Source of the DNA: Caballeronia ptereochthonis
Lineage (GTDB): Bacteria; Pseudomonadota; Gammaproteobacteria; Burkholderiales; Burkholderiaceae
Direction of reading: 5' to 3'
Assembly: GCF_001545075.1 (NCBI RefSeq)
Contig: NZ_FCOB02000003.1
Span: 265,648-329,647, forward strand
Length of the DNA stretch: 64,000 nt
Positions 1-7,998 of the stretch are shown piece by piece. The notes under the pieces were generated by a model. It did no database searches. It was not told the DNA's origin and saw only the letters and a list, made by a program, of their open reading frames with translations. How positions within the stretch are numbered: position 1 is the stretch's first letter; the number at the start of each line of letters is the position of its first letter. The translations under genes and the position numbers were made by a program.

Positions 1-2
1 AG

Positions 3-1292
3 GACCAGTCGTGGGATGTCAGCGTCAAGTCGCTGGTGGCGTTCCCTCAGGTGCTCAAGCCGATGAACGACAAGCTCGACTGGACCCAGCGGCTCGGCGA
101 CGCGTTCCTTGCCCAGGAGAAGGACGTGCTTGCCGCCGTGCAGCGGCTCCGGATTCGCGCGCAACAGGCGGGACACCTGAACTCGAACCCGCAGCAGAAG
201 GTGATCGTCGAAGCGCCTCCCGCCGGCGGCCAGCCCGCGCAGCCTGCTCAGGGCGGTCAGGCGGTCCAGGCGCCTCAGACCATCGTGCGCATCGAGCCCG
301 CCGATCCGCAGGTCATCTATGTGCCCTCCTACAGCCCGACGGTCGTCTATGGCGGCTGGAGCGCACCGGCCTATCCGCCGACTTACTGGCCGCCGTATCC
401 GGCGTACTATCCCGGCGCCGCGCTCGCGAGCGGCTTCGCATGGGGCCTCGGGATCGCCGCCGCCGGAGCCATCTTCGGCGGCTGCAACTGGAACAACGGC
501 GACGTGAACATCAACGTAAACAAGGCGACGAACATCGATCGCAACTTCGACCGCACCAAGGTCGAAGGCGGCAGGTGGCAGCACGATGCGCGGCATCGCC
601 AGGGCGTCGCTTACCGCGACAACGCGACCCGCGACAAGTATTCCCGGGGCGTACAGGGCGCCGACGCCCGCCGCGATTATCGCGGGCGCACGGGCGGCGC
701 GCAGGAGCGGGCCGGCGTGACCGATCGTGCGGCGGGCAATGCGGGCGCCGCGAATCGCGCAGACCGCACGAACAATGCGAACGTCGCCAACCGGGCCGGC
801 GCGGGCAATCGGGCCAACACGTCCGATCGCGGGGCGGCAGCGGGCAACCGCGCGCAGACGCCCAACCGCAACGCCGCGGCAGGCAACCGCGCGCAGACAT
901 CGAATCGAAGCGCCGAGGCTGGCAATCGCGCGCAGACGGCGAATCGAAGCGCCGAGGCTGGCAATCGCGCGCAGACGGCGAATCGAAGCGCCGAGGCTGG
1001 CAATCGCGCCCAAGCGTCCGACAGAAGCGCCGCAGCCGGCAATCGCGCGCAGACCACGCCGAACCGTGGCGGCACGGCGGGCGCGCAGGGCAATTTCGGC
1101 GGCGGCGGCGGCGGATACTCGGGCGGCGGCCGCGACACCGCGTTCCAGGGCGTGGGCGGCGGTGGCGGCGCAGCGCAACGCGATCACAACCGCGGGCGAT
1201 CCAGCGTTCAATCGTCGAGCTTCAACCGTCCGAGCGGCGGAGGCGCCCGCGGCGGCGGTGGCGGCGGCGCTCGTGGCGGCGGCCGGCGCTAA
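3..1292 (+). CDS. DUF3300 family envelope protein (5' end outside window)
   Basis: The reading frame is open from base 3 and encodes 429 visible residues; the true start lies before the window. The first visible residues (DQSWDVSVKSLVAFPQ) and the following stretch through VIYVPSYSP match the DUF3300 domain, a family of unknown function found in exported or lipoproteins of proteobacteria. A Pro/Tyr-rich segment (residues about 110-140) and a small hydrophobic Gly/Ala segment (about 140-160) follow. The C-terminal half is low-complexity: Asn/Arg/Ala 13-residue repeats, then Gly-rich runs ending in RGGGRR. The stop codon overlaps the ribosome-binding site of the DUF2950 gene at 1304, so the two form an operon. 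A second DUF3300-DUF2950 pair lies at 21415-19213 on the other strand in the same gene order. Family assignment is firm; the function is unknown. Confidence 0.85.
   Translation, partial: DQSWDVSVKSLVAFPQVLKPMNDKLDWTQRLGDAFLAQEKDVLAAVQRLRIRAQQAGHLNSNPQQKVIVEAPPAGGQPAQPAQGGQAVQAPQTIVRIEPADPQVIYVPSYSPTVVYGGWSAPAYPPTYWPPYPAYYPGAALASGFAWGLGIAAAGAIFGGCNWNNGDVNINVNKATNIDRNFDRTKVEGGRWQHDARHRQGVAYRDNATRDKYSRGVQGADARRDYRGRTGGAQERAGVTDRAAGNAGAANRADRTNNANVANRAGAGNRANTSDRGAAAGNRAQTPNRNAAAGNRAQTSNRSAEAGNRAQTANRSAEAGNRAQTANRSAEAGNRAQASDRSAAAGNRAQTTPNRGGTAGAQGNFGGGGGGYSGGGRDTAFQGVGGGGGAAQRDHNRGRSSVQSSSFNRPSGGGARGGGGGGARGGGRR
804..1070 (+). repeat. 39-bp tandem repeat coding for 13-residue units
   Basis: Six full units (804-842, 843-881, 882-920, 921-959, 960-998, 999-1037) and a partial seventh follow each other in frame inside the DUF3300 gene. 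Each encodes a variant of GNRAQTxNRSAEA. Units 4 and 5 are nearly identical at the DNA level, while the outer units have diverged. Because the unit length is divisible by three, copy-number change would lengthen or shorten the Asn/Arg-rich tail without breaking the gene. Confidence 0.9.
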
Positions 1293-1303
1293 GGAGAACG
1301 ACC

Positions 1304-2230
1304 ATGAACGGACTTCCGCCTGTCAGCCGTGCCTTCGCCAGATGGCGATCGTCGCTGGCGCTCGTGCTGGCGCTCGGCCTCGCGCCGCTCCCGGCCATGA
1401 GCGCGCAGTCGTTCTTCCCGTCTCCCGATGCGGCGATGGACGCCTTTGGAACGGCCGTCGCCAACAATGACGAGGGCGAGCTGAAGGCATTGCTCGGCGC
1501 CGATTTCCGGCAGGTGATTCCACCGGCCGGCGCCGAGCTCCGCGAGAAGTTTCTGAGCGAGTGGCAGGCGTTCCACTCGGTCGAGGCGAACGGCAGCGAG
1601 CATGCCCAGATCGCGGTCGGCAAGGACGGCTGGACGCTTCCCATTCCGCTCGTGAAGACGGCGCAAGGCTGGCACTTCGACATGCGCGCAGGCGCCGACG
1701 AAATGCGCCTGCGCCGCATCGGGCGCAACGAACTCGCTGTGATCCAGACGATGCTCGCGATCTACGATGCGCAGCGCGATTACGCCTCGGCGTATCGCGA
1801 CGGCGCCAACGTCTATGTCTACGCGGACCGGTTCACGAGCACGCCCGGCAAGCACGACGGACTGTACTGGCGGACCGGCCCCGGCGAGGATCCGAGTCCG
1901 CTCGGGCCGGCGTTCATGAGCGCGGGCGCGCGCAACGCGGCGCAGAGCGGCTACTACGGCTATCACTACAAGCTGCTTCGCGCGCAGGGGTCGCATGCGC
2001 CGGGCGGTGCATACGATTACATGGTCAACGGGCGCCTCTTCGGCGGCTTCGCCGTCGTTGCATGGCCGGCCGATTACGGCGACACGGGCATCAAGACCTT
2101 CATGGTCAGCCACGATGGCCAGGTCTACGAGCGCGACCTGGGTCCGGATACCGCGAACAAGGTGAAGGAGATGACGAAGTTCGATCCGGGCCCAGGCTGG
2201 GACAAGGTGTCAGAGCAGACGCTGCCGTGA
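1304..2230 (+). CDS. DUF2950 family exported protein
   Basis: 308 residues. ATG at 1304 has AAGGAG at 1291-1296, which overlaps the stop of the upstream DUF3300 gene. An N-terminal signal peptide (hydrophobic residues about 15-32, cleavage near MSAQS) precedes a DUF2950 domain covering almost the whole mature protein. Family hallmarks visible are the KHDGLYW, SGYYGYHYKLL, YDYMVNGRLFGGFA and DTGIKTFMV segments. The function is unknown; members are periplasmic or outer-membrane associated and typically sit next to DUF3300. The gene is co-transcribed with DUF3300. A paralog of similar length is at 20127-19213, and two short fragments of further copies are at 16249-16320 and 29484-29590. Confidence 0.88.
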   Translation: MNGLPPVSRAFARWRSSLALVLALGLAPLPAMSAQSFFPSPDAAMDAFGTAVANNDEGELKALLGADFRQVIPPAGAELREKFLSEWQAFHSVEANGSEHAQIAVGKDGWTLPIPLVKTAQGWHFDMRAGADEMRLRRIGRNELAVIQTMLAIYDAQRDYASAYRDGANVYVYADRFTSTPGKHDGLYWRTGPGEDPSPLGPAFMSAGARNAAQSGYYGYHYKLLRAQGSHAPGGAYDYMVNGRLFGGFAVVAWPADYGDTGIKTFMVSHDGQVYERDLGPDTANKVKEMTKFDPGPGWDKVSEQTLP

Positions 2231-2401
2231 AAGCAAGTTAATGTGCAAGCGACGACTCAGACGACAAAACAGTTCATCGAGGATGGATGGCCGCTTCTTC
2301 GGCTTCTTCAGTTTGAGTCAGCCACTCGCCGGCACCTGACGTTCGCGGACCGCCCGAAACCGTGAATGCACTGGGCGTCGGCGAATTCATGGGCGTTGGG
2401 T

Positions 2402-2920
2402 TCAGAACCGGTGACGTAAGCCAACGGTCGCCTCAATCTGGTTTTTCGTTGATGCAGGCGAACTCGCACCGTTGATCCAAGCAACACCCGAGGGCGAATT
2501 GCTGCTGGTGCTCACACTTTGCCACGTGCTTTGGATATAAACGTCTGTGCGTTTTGAGAAGCTATCGTCCGCTAGCGCGCTCACCTGATTCCAGTGCGGA
2601 GCGCCGCTACCGACGTTTTCTCCGGCGCGGGAATATGTATAGGCCGCGGCCAGCATTACGGCCGGTGTCAGCGCGTAACGCAGGTTTGTGTTGAGTTGGA
2701 GTACCGGCCGAGTTGTTCAGGTGCAAATAACCAGCGCCGAAGTTGAGCGGCCCCCACATGTATGACATGCCGAAGCTGTAAGCCCGATTGTTCGCGAAGC
2801 CACCTGCTTGGTTCGAGAAACCGTACAAGGCACCTAACTTGAACCGCTGCAAAATCCGGACTCCGGTACTTCACCGAGTTGTTAATTTGTAACGAGTCAT
2901 TCAGATCGTCGACGCCGAGT
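2402..2920 (-). pseudogene. Degenerate Gram-negative porin
   Basis: Translated pieces on the minus strand match the intact porin at 24920-26098. The N-terminal side (VDDLNDSLQINNS, then KYRSPDF, KLGALYGFSNQAGGF, YLHLNNSAGTP) and the C-terminal side (MLAAAYTYSRAGENVGSG, ending IEATVGLRHRF) lie in different frames. About 75-80 residues between NNSAGTP and the MLAAAYTYSRAG block are missing, and the first third of the gene, including the signal peptide, is absent. This is a remnant with an internal deletion plus frameshifts. The terminal Phe typical of outer-membrane barrels is still present. Confidence 0.85.
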
Positions 2921-3113
2921 GTTCAGTAATCCAATCTAAATTTATGAGACGCATTGGCGAAGCTCCGCGATCGAATTTTCAGCGCAGGGGACTATCGCGT
3001 ATGCATAGACCGCCTGCAATGACCTGCAGCATTATTTGACTTCTCTGAGCCGTTTGCAATACTAGAAGGCGGCGCGTTTAGCAGTGCGCGCGCTACCTTG
3101 CGTCGTTTATGTT

Positions 3114-3138
3114 CGCCCGTCTGCACGACGGGCGTTTT
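3114..3138 (+). terminator. Rho-independent terminator without an obvious upstream gene
   Basis: CGCCCGTC (3114-3121), loop TGCAC, GACGGGCG (3127-3134) and TTTT form a perfect 8-bp stem with a T tract in plus orientation. The nearest plus-strand gene ends at 2230, so the terminator does not obviously belong to an annotated gene. The intact porin at 24.9-26.1 kb has a comparable plus-strand terminator beyond its 5' end. Confidence 0.7.
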
Positions 3139-3163
3139 CTCGGCTTGTTGATCGAACTTCCGT

Positions 3164-3568
3164 CTATCTCCGCGACTTTGACAGCACATGTCCTAGTCCC
3201 AGGTTTGTCGCTAACTGCCAAATGTAGACGCGCGAGAATCGGACGCCAAACCTCTGCTCAATCAACATCCTCACTCGCGCGTTCGTCCAGACATCACTCT
3301 CAAAACCGTAATTCTTGGCGGATTCTCGGAGCGCGCCCTCAAGCCACGTCATCCCTTCCTTGCCAAGAACGGATCCCCGTCCACCGACACTGAGGCAGTT
3401 CAACGCTGCGATGCCTCCTGCCCGAAAAAGCGCGCGGTATCGTCGAACAGTTGGCCGCGACAAGCCGAGCGCGCCCACTACTTCCTGATCGGAGGCGCCC
3501 TGCTCGAACATGCGAACGGCCTCAATCCGTCGGATCACTGTGGGCCTCTCGCTGGATTTCTTCCGCAT
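3164..3568 (-). CDS. Winged helix-turn-helix protein, IS630-type transposase N-terminal part
   Basis: 134 residues. An N-terminal helix-turn-helix (IRRIEAVRMFEQGASDQEVV, then LGLSRPTVRRYRALFRAGG) is followed by a winged-helix segment (WLEGALRESA ... FGVRFSRVYIWQLATNLGLG). This is the DNA-binding half of IS630/Tc1-like transposases. The protein ends at KSRR, before the DDE catalytic domain that would follow, and no catalytic half was recognised beside it. It is either orfA of a two-frame element or an IS remnant. A separate role as a small DNA-binding protein cannot be excluded. Confidence 0.7.
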   Translation of the reverse strand: MRKKSSERPTVIRRIEAVRMFEQGASDQEVVGALGLSRPTVRRYRALFRAGGIAALNCLSVGGRGSVLGKEGMTWLEGALRESAKNYGFESDVWTNARVRMLIEQRFGVRFSRVYIWQLATNLGLGHVLSKSRR

Positions 3569-4288
3569 CGAGCGCTCCCTAGTCGAGGACTCGAATCGCC
3601 GCTCACTACTGCTTTAAGGCGTGGGATGTCCTCTTCGATCGAGGGATGAGACTAGTTAATGCGGAAAACCAATGCCATTACGTCCAAGAGCTAGAGGGAT
3701 ACGTCGGTTGACGCAATAAGTCAAACAGCGACGGTGCGGATGCTATCCGGGCGACGATGTATTTCGTCCTACTACTATTTAAATAGGCACAGAATTTCGT
3801 TTCATTTGAGCGCTCACAAAAAACTTTGCGGAAGCGGAAAGCGTTTGCTAGCATTTAATCAATCTGTATGGCTGACCGTGCTACCTACGCTCGCTTCCCA
3901 GCGAGCTACCGTTCGCCATTTGGTCTCCGGTGAGAGGCGCCCGCCGCGTTGTACAAGACTACGGGCAGGCCATATGAGCAACTCGTATGCGAGCTAACCT
4001 ACGGCGCGTGAGTTTGCAAATCCGCGAGCAATACGAGTGCGTCTCAGTATGCCAGTTTGACCACAGCTTCCGATATTAATCGAGCGCGCTTCATGTGGTG
4101 ACGCGTTGCTTCGCGGTGCTTTATAAATCATGCAATCCTAATCAAACTACCCTGTTTATAAAAAGGCAATCAATTTATGATTTCAGCGGCCTTCTTTTTT
4201 GAATCGCGCATGACTAACATTGCCGGCCGAGTAGGGTCAAGACGATCTACGCTCCAGCGTCTATAGATTATCGTTCGAGGAGGATTTC
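3569..4288. other. Intergenic, no recognisable gene
   Basis: No ORF here has a recognisable product. The stretch is visibly more AT-rich than its surroundings, particularly around 3770-3860 and 4110-4230. Its right end holds the strong Shine-Dalgarno AGGAGG of the gene at 4289. Promoters for that gene presumably lie here but none stands out. Confidence 0.5.
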
Positions 4289-4756
4289 ATGAATGCACAA
4301 GTTATTGCGAGCCTGGTCGCCATGCTGCGAGCAGCCGCGGCGTCGCGCACACTGGTTCCGTACAAGCGGCTACATGCAAAGTTTGATGAATGCATTCCTC
4401 TGGCACTCCGATATGACGCGTTGGAAAAAGCCGCATCGACACTGGCCGACCTTAAGACATTGGATTATGGCGTTTTGCTGACGTTAAACAACGGTCTTCC
4501 GGGTGACGATTTCTTTATGCGTGTCAAGCGTTTTCGGAGGGACGAGTATGAGGCTGTTATGGGCTACAGTTCGACCGGACGATCAATAATCAAGAGACGA
4601 ATGATCGCGCTTCCTGAGCGCGAGCGAGTGTTCGAACATGCGTTGACGAACAACGTCAAGACGCCACCTTCTTTCGCCAAGGTTCACGACCAAAGTGCCT
4701 GCCACACTCCTCGTGCGAATATCCAAGATGTGACGCTTCGGCGACAGGCCTTTTGA
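4289..4756 (+). CDS. Hypothetical protein
   Basis: 155 residues. The start at ATG 4289 is supported by AGGAGG about six bases upstream, so translation is likely. The first 100 residues look like a compact globular domain (YKRLHAKFDECIPL ... LDYGVLLTLNNGLPGDDF ... RFRRDEYEAVMGY). The last part is basic and low in hydrophobics. No family was recognised, and no signal peptide or membrane segment is visible. Its TGA overlaps the TTG with which the adjacent SulP pseudogene begins, so the two were once probably translationally coupled. The C-terminal tail may be affected by that junction. Confidence 0.5.
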   Translation: MNAQVIASLVAMLRAAAASRTLVPYKRLHAKFDECIPLALRYDALEKAASTLADLKTLDYGVLLTLNNGLPGDDFFMRVKRFRRDEYEAVMGYSSTGRSIIKRRMIALPERERVFEHALTNNVKTPPSFAKVHDQSACHTPRANIQDVTLRRQAF

Positions 4757-5821
4757 GCGAGCGTCAACTTAAGGGCTTTCCTGTACGAAACACTGCCAAT
4801 CAGTCCTTGCACCCGCGTACGCGTGGCGACATCGCGCGCGGGTGGCTGCGCCACGTGCCGGGCGTGGCCATGCTCAGGAGCTATCGCGCGGGCTGGCTAA
4901 GAAACGATATCGTCGCCGGTCTCGTGCTGACGACGATGCTCGTGCCGGTCGGCGTCGCGTATGCCGAGGCGTCAGGCGTGCCCGGTGTGTGCGGCCTGTA
5001 CGCGACCATCGTCCCGCTGCTCGCCTACGCGATCTTCGGTCCGAGCCGCATTCTCGTGCTCGGCCCCGATTCGGCGCTCGCCGCGCCCGTGCTCGCGGTC
5101 GTCGTGCCGAGCGCATCGGACCCTTCGCGCGCGATCCGCCGTGGCGGGCATGATGGCGATCGTCTCCGGTGTCGTCTGCGTGGTGTTCGGGCTGCTGAAG
5201 CTCGGCTTTGTCACGGAGCTGCTGTCGAAGCCGATCCGCTACGGCTATATGAACGGCATCGCGCTGACGGTGCTCATCAGCGAGCTGCCGAAACTCTTCG
5301 CGATTTCCCTCGAAGATCAGGGACCGCTCCGCGACATGGTCAACCTGGTCAAACCCGTCGCGGCCGGGCAGTCGAACTGGTACAGCTTCGCCGTCGGGGC
5401 GGGCAGTCTCGTGCTCATCCTGCTGCTCAAGCGCTTCGACAAGGTCCCCGGCATCCTGATCGCCGTCGTGCTGGCGACGCTTTGTGTAAGCGTGCTTCAG
5501 CTCGACCGCGCCGGCGTCAAAGTGCTTGGAACGATTCTGCAAGGACTGCCCGCGTTCTCGCTACCTTGGGCGAGCGGCGTGGATATCGTCAGGATTGTGC
5601 TCGGCGGCTGCGCGGTCGCGCTGATTTCCTTCGCGGACACGAGCGTGCTCTCGCGTACTTTCGGCGCGCGCTCCAACATGCGCGTCGATCGAAATCAGGA
5701 AATGATAGGGCTCGGCGTCGCCAATCTCGCGACCGACCTCTTCCAGGGCTTTCCGATCAGCAGCAGTTCATCGCGCACGCCCGTCGCCGAAGCGGCCGGC
5801 GCGAGAACGCAGGTGACCGGC
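4753..5821 (+). pseudogene. SulP family anion transporter, frameshifted and truncated
   Basis: The N-terminal membrane domain (LRNDIVAGLVLTTMLVPVG ... GPSRILVLGPDSALAAP) is in frame 1. A one-base insertion near 5135-5150, seen on comparison with the intact paralog at 30558-32285, moves the rest into frame 2 (MMAIVSGVVCVVFGLL ... FADTSVLSRTF ... SSSSSRTPVAEAAGARTQVTG). Similarity to the paralog stops abruptly after ARTQVTG at about 5821, where the convergent DUF2955 gene begins. The last membrane helices and the cytoplasmic STAS domain are absent. The gene cannot make a functional transporter. It is separated from its paralog by about 25 kb and lies in the same orientation. Confidence 0.92.
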
Positions 5822-6862
5822 ATCACGCTCCCCGTCGGATGCGGCAGGCGGGGCGCGATCGAGCGGCCCGTCGAAGATCATCAGCATCGCCCACGCGTAC
5901 AGCGTGACCGCGATGAACAGCCCCATGCGCACGGCGAACGCTGTGTAGACGTCCTTGCCCGCCGCGCTGTCCTGAACGGACTGGCCGAGCAGGATGATCA
6001 TCGTGACGAGGCTGTTCACCCAGAAGCCCGGCGAGTGCCGCGTCGGATCGAGGCCATATAGCCTGCGCCCGATCAGCAACCCGAGCAGCAGCATCCAGAG
6101 GAAGAACATCCACAGGTGCGCGAAGAGCCTCAGCGCAAACCAGAAGGCGATCGCGAGCAGCCCGCCCAGCAGCGTGGAGCCGATGAGTTCCCGCGCGGCC
6201 GTGCGCGCCGTCGCGGTGCAGCTCTGTCTGCCCAGGCTCACGGACTTCATGATGATCGGCATAAAGCTCGCCGGGTCCGTCATCGCAAGCAGATACGCCG
6301 GCATGACCACGAGCGCCGCGCGAAGCGCGATGCGCATGGCGTCTTCAGCGGACATGACCCGCGCGGCAGGCTGTGGACGCGCGCCGGGGGCTTCGGGAAG
6401 CAGCCAGTGCGTCAGTGCTGCAACGAGCACGGCGAGCAGCAGACCCTTCACCAGCGCGCCGACGACCGTGACGGCCACCTGGAAGTCCGCCACGCCCGCG
6501 GCGGAGATCATCGTGACCCCCGCCACCAGAAAGGTCGCGACGAGATTGTTTCCGCCACGCATTCCGTAGCGAAACGCGAGGACGAGCAGCAGCCCGACGA
6601 GCATCACGCCGGCGAACGCGTAGTGCCTGAGCAGCGGAACGAGCAGGAGTCCGGTGCTCGTGGTCAGCATCACGATCAGCGCGAGCATCAGGCCGGCCCT
6701 GAACGACAGCGGCCGGCTCTGCGTCGCGAGCAGGAACACGGCGAAGACCGGCGCGATCACCGGAATCGACAGATCGAGCGCGAAGCTCGCCGCGAGGCAG
6801 AGCGCCGTCCCGGCGGCCATGCGCATCGTACGTCGGCCGAGAAGCCGGAGCCTGTTTTCCAT
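5768..6862 (-). CDS. DUF2955 family inner-membrane protein (FUSC/AaeB-like efflux component)
   Basis: 364 residues. The start at ATG 6862 (MENRLRLLGRRTMRM) follows the HlyD stop by eight bases; a TTG at 6904 is an in-frame alternative. Repeated hydrophobic helices (IPVIAPVFAVFLLA, AGLMLALIVMLTTSTG, two halves with a linker near GARPQPAARVMSAE) fit DUF2955, which pairs with HlyD-type adaptors in aromatic-acid-like efflux systems. It is the last gene of the lipoprotein-CPA2-AI2E-NodT-HlyD operon. The last 15-18 residues (about 5768-5821) are read from antisense SulP sequence, so the natural C-terminus was lost or replaced at the rearrangement point. It may still be functional, because the membrane domains are complete. 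Confidence 0.75.
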   Translation of the reverse strand: MENRLRLLGRRTMRMAAGTALCLAASFALDLSIPVIAPVFAVFLLATQSRPLSFRAGLMLALIVMLTTSTGLLLVPLLRHYAFAGVMLVGLLLVLAFRYGMRGGNNLVATFLVAGVTMISAAGVADFQVAVTVVGALVKGLLLAVLVAALTHWLLPEAPGARPQPAARVMSAEDAMRIALRAALVVMPAYLLAMTDPASFMPIIMKSVSLGRQSCTATARTAARELIGSTLLGGLLAIAFWFALRLFAHLWMFFLWMLLLGLLIGRRLYGLDPTRHSPGFWVNSLVTMIILLGQSVQDSAAGKDVYTAFAVRMGLFIAVTLYAWAMLMIFDGPLDRAPPAASDGERDAGHLRSRAGRFGDGRAR

Positions 6863-6870
6863 GAACGTGT

Positions 6871-7998
6871 TCAGTAGACGTAGGAGACCCAGCTCATCAC
6901 GCAAAAAAACACGCGGCCGAGCGGATTGAGCGGATTGCCGTCGCTCGGAAACGCCATCACCTTGGCCTGCCCGCCTGCGCGCATATTGTTCAGACGCGCC
7001 CGTTCACCCTGATCGAACTCGACGATCACCGGAAAGCGTTGCGCCGGACGCAGCCAGTCGCGGCTGTTCTGCACGGTGGGAAGACTGCCAGGCGGCGTGC
7101 TCTGCCCCACGCTCACGCCGAACCCGATGCTGCGAATCCTTCCCTTGAAGACTTCCCCCGGCAGCGCATCCAGCGCGATAGCCACGGGCGTGCCGGGCGT
7201 GAGATGGCCGAGATTGTTCTCGGTCATGTCCGCGCTGATCCAAACATCGCGGATCGCGATCAGCGTCATCACCGCCTTGCCCGCCGCCGCGAACTGGCCG
7301 ACTTCGGTGCCGAGATCGGTGATGATGCCGCCCGTGCGCGCCTTGATGCGCGTATTGGCCAGATCGAGTTCGGCCTTTTCGAGCGCGGCGGCGGCACTGC
7401 GCAACTGCGCGTTCTCCGCTTCGACGCCGCCCTGCTGTTCTCGCGCGCGCTCGACTTCCGCGCGCGCCGCGACAACCTGGCTTTGCGCCTGCTCATACGT
7501 CGCGCGCGCCACTTCGAGGCGCCGCAGCGAGATCGTGCCCTCGTCCTCGCGGTAGAGCCTTTCGAGCCGTTCGCTGTCCTGCCGCGCCTTCACCTCGTTC
7601 GCGATGGCCGCACGCAACGAGGCACGCGCCGAATCGATGCCGGCCGTACTCGCGCCGATCTGGCGGCGCATGGTTTCGAGATCCGCCCGCGCGCGGTCGG
7701 CGGCGATGCGATACGGCTCGCCGTCGACCTCGAAGAGCACGTCGCCCGCGTTGACCTCCTGGTTGTCGTGCACCAAGACGCGCGTCACCCGGCCCGACAC
7801 TTCGGCGGCGACGGGCACCACATAGGCCTGCACGCGCGCCTGTTGCGTATAAGGCGTGAAGCGGTCGGCCAGCAGATACCAGATCAGGCTCACGACGATC
7901 ACGCCGACGACCCACTTCACCGCCCTGCGCGACGGGTCGGCCGCCGGCGACGGTTGCGGCGGCGGTGCGGCTTCGGGCGGCTCGGACGTTTCGCTCAC
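6871..7998 (-). CDS. HlyD/EmrA family periplasmic adaptor protein
   Basis: 375 residues. A cytosolic Pro-rich leader (1-27) is followed by one membrane anchor (VVGVIVVSLIWYLLA, about 30-45) and a biotinyl-lipoyl-like barrel (AYVVPVAAEVSGRVTRVLV ... VNAGDVLFEVDG). Next come a long Ala/Arg/Glu-rich coiled-coil hairpin (about 100-215), the second lipoyl half (TGGIITDLGTEVGQF) and a beta-barrel domain. This is the architecture of membrane-fusion proteins of tripartite efflux pumps. The start overlaps the NodT stop (ATGA at 7995-7998), so the genes are translationally coupled. It should link the DUF2955 inner-membrane partner to the NodT outer-membrane channel. The substrate is unknown. Confidence 0.88.
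   Translation of the reverse strand: MSETSEPPEAAPPPQPSPAADPSRRAVKWVVGVIVVSLIWYLLADRFTPYTQQARVQAYVVPVAAEVSGRVTRVLVHDNQEVNAGDVLFEVDGEPYRIAADRARADLETMRRQIGASTAGIDSARASLRAAIANEVKARQDSERLERLYREDEGTISLRRLEVARATYEQAQSQVVAARAEVERAREQQGGVEAENAQLRSAAAALEKAELDLANTRIKARTGGIITDLGTEVGQFAAAGKAVMTLIAIRDVWISADMTENNLGHLTPGTPVAIALDALPGEVFKGRIRSIGFGVSVGQSTPPGSLPTVQNSRDWLRPAQRFPVIVEFDQGERARLNNMRAGGQAKVMAFPSDGNPLNPLGRVFFCVMSWVSYVY

Noticed and set aside
804..1070. CRISPR-like regular repeat
   Set aside because: Units are contiguous, coding and have no spacers; it is a minisatellite. No CRISPR array or cas gene was seen in the window.
677..1138. Minus-strand 153-codon ORF opposite the tandem repeats
   Set aside because: Repetitive antisense shadow of the DUF3300 tail with no ribosome-binding site or family.
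11..2230. A 739-codon plus-strand ORF spanning DUF3300 and DUF2950
   Set aside because: Its first part is an out-of-frame reading of the DUF3300 gene, kept open by GC-rich repeats of a length divisible by three. Only the part from 1304 is a real gene.
3734..3997. 87-codon plus-strand ORF in the AT-rich gap
   Set aside because: No ribosome-binding site, no protein-like pattern, no family.
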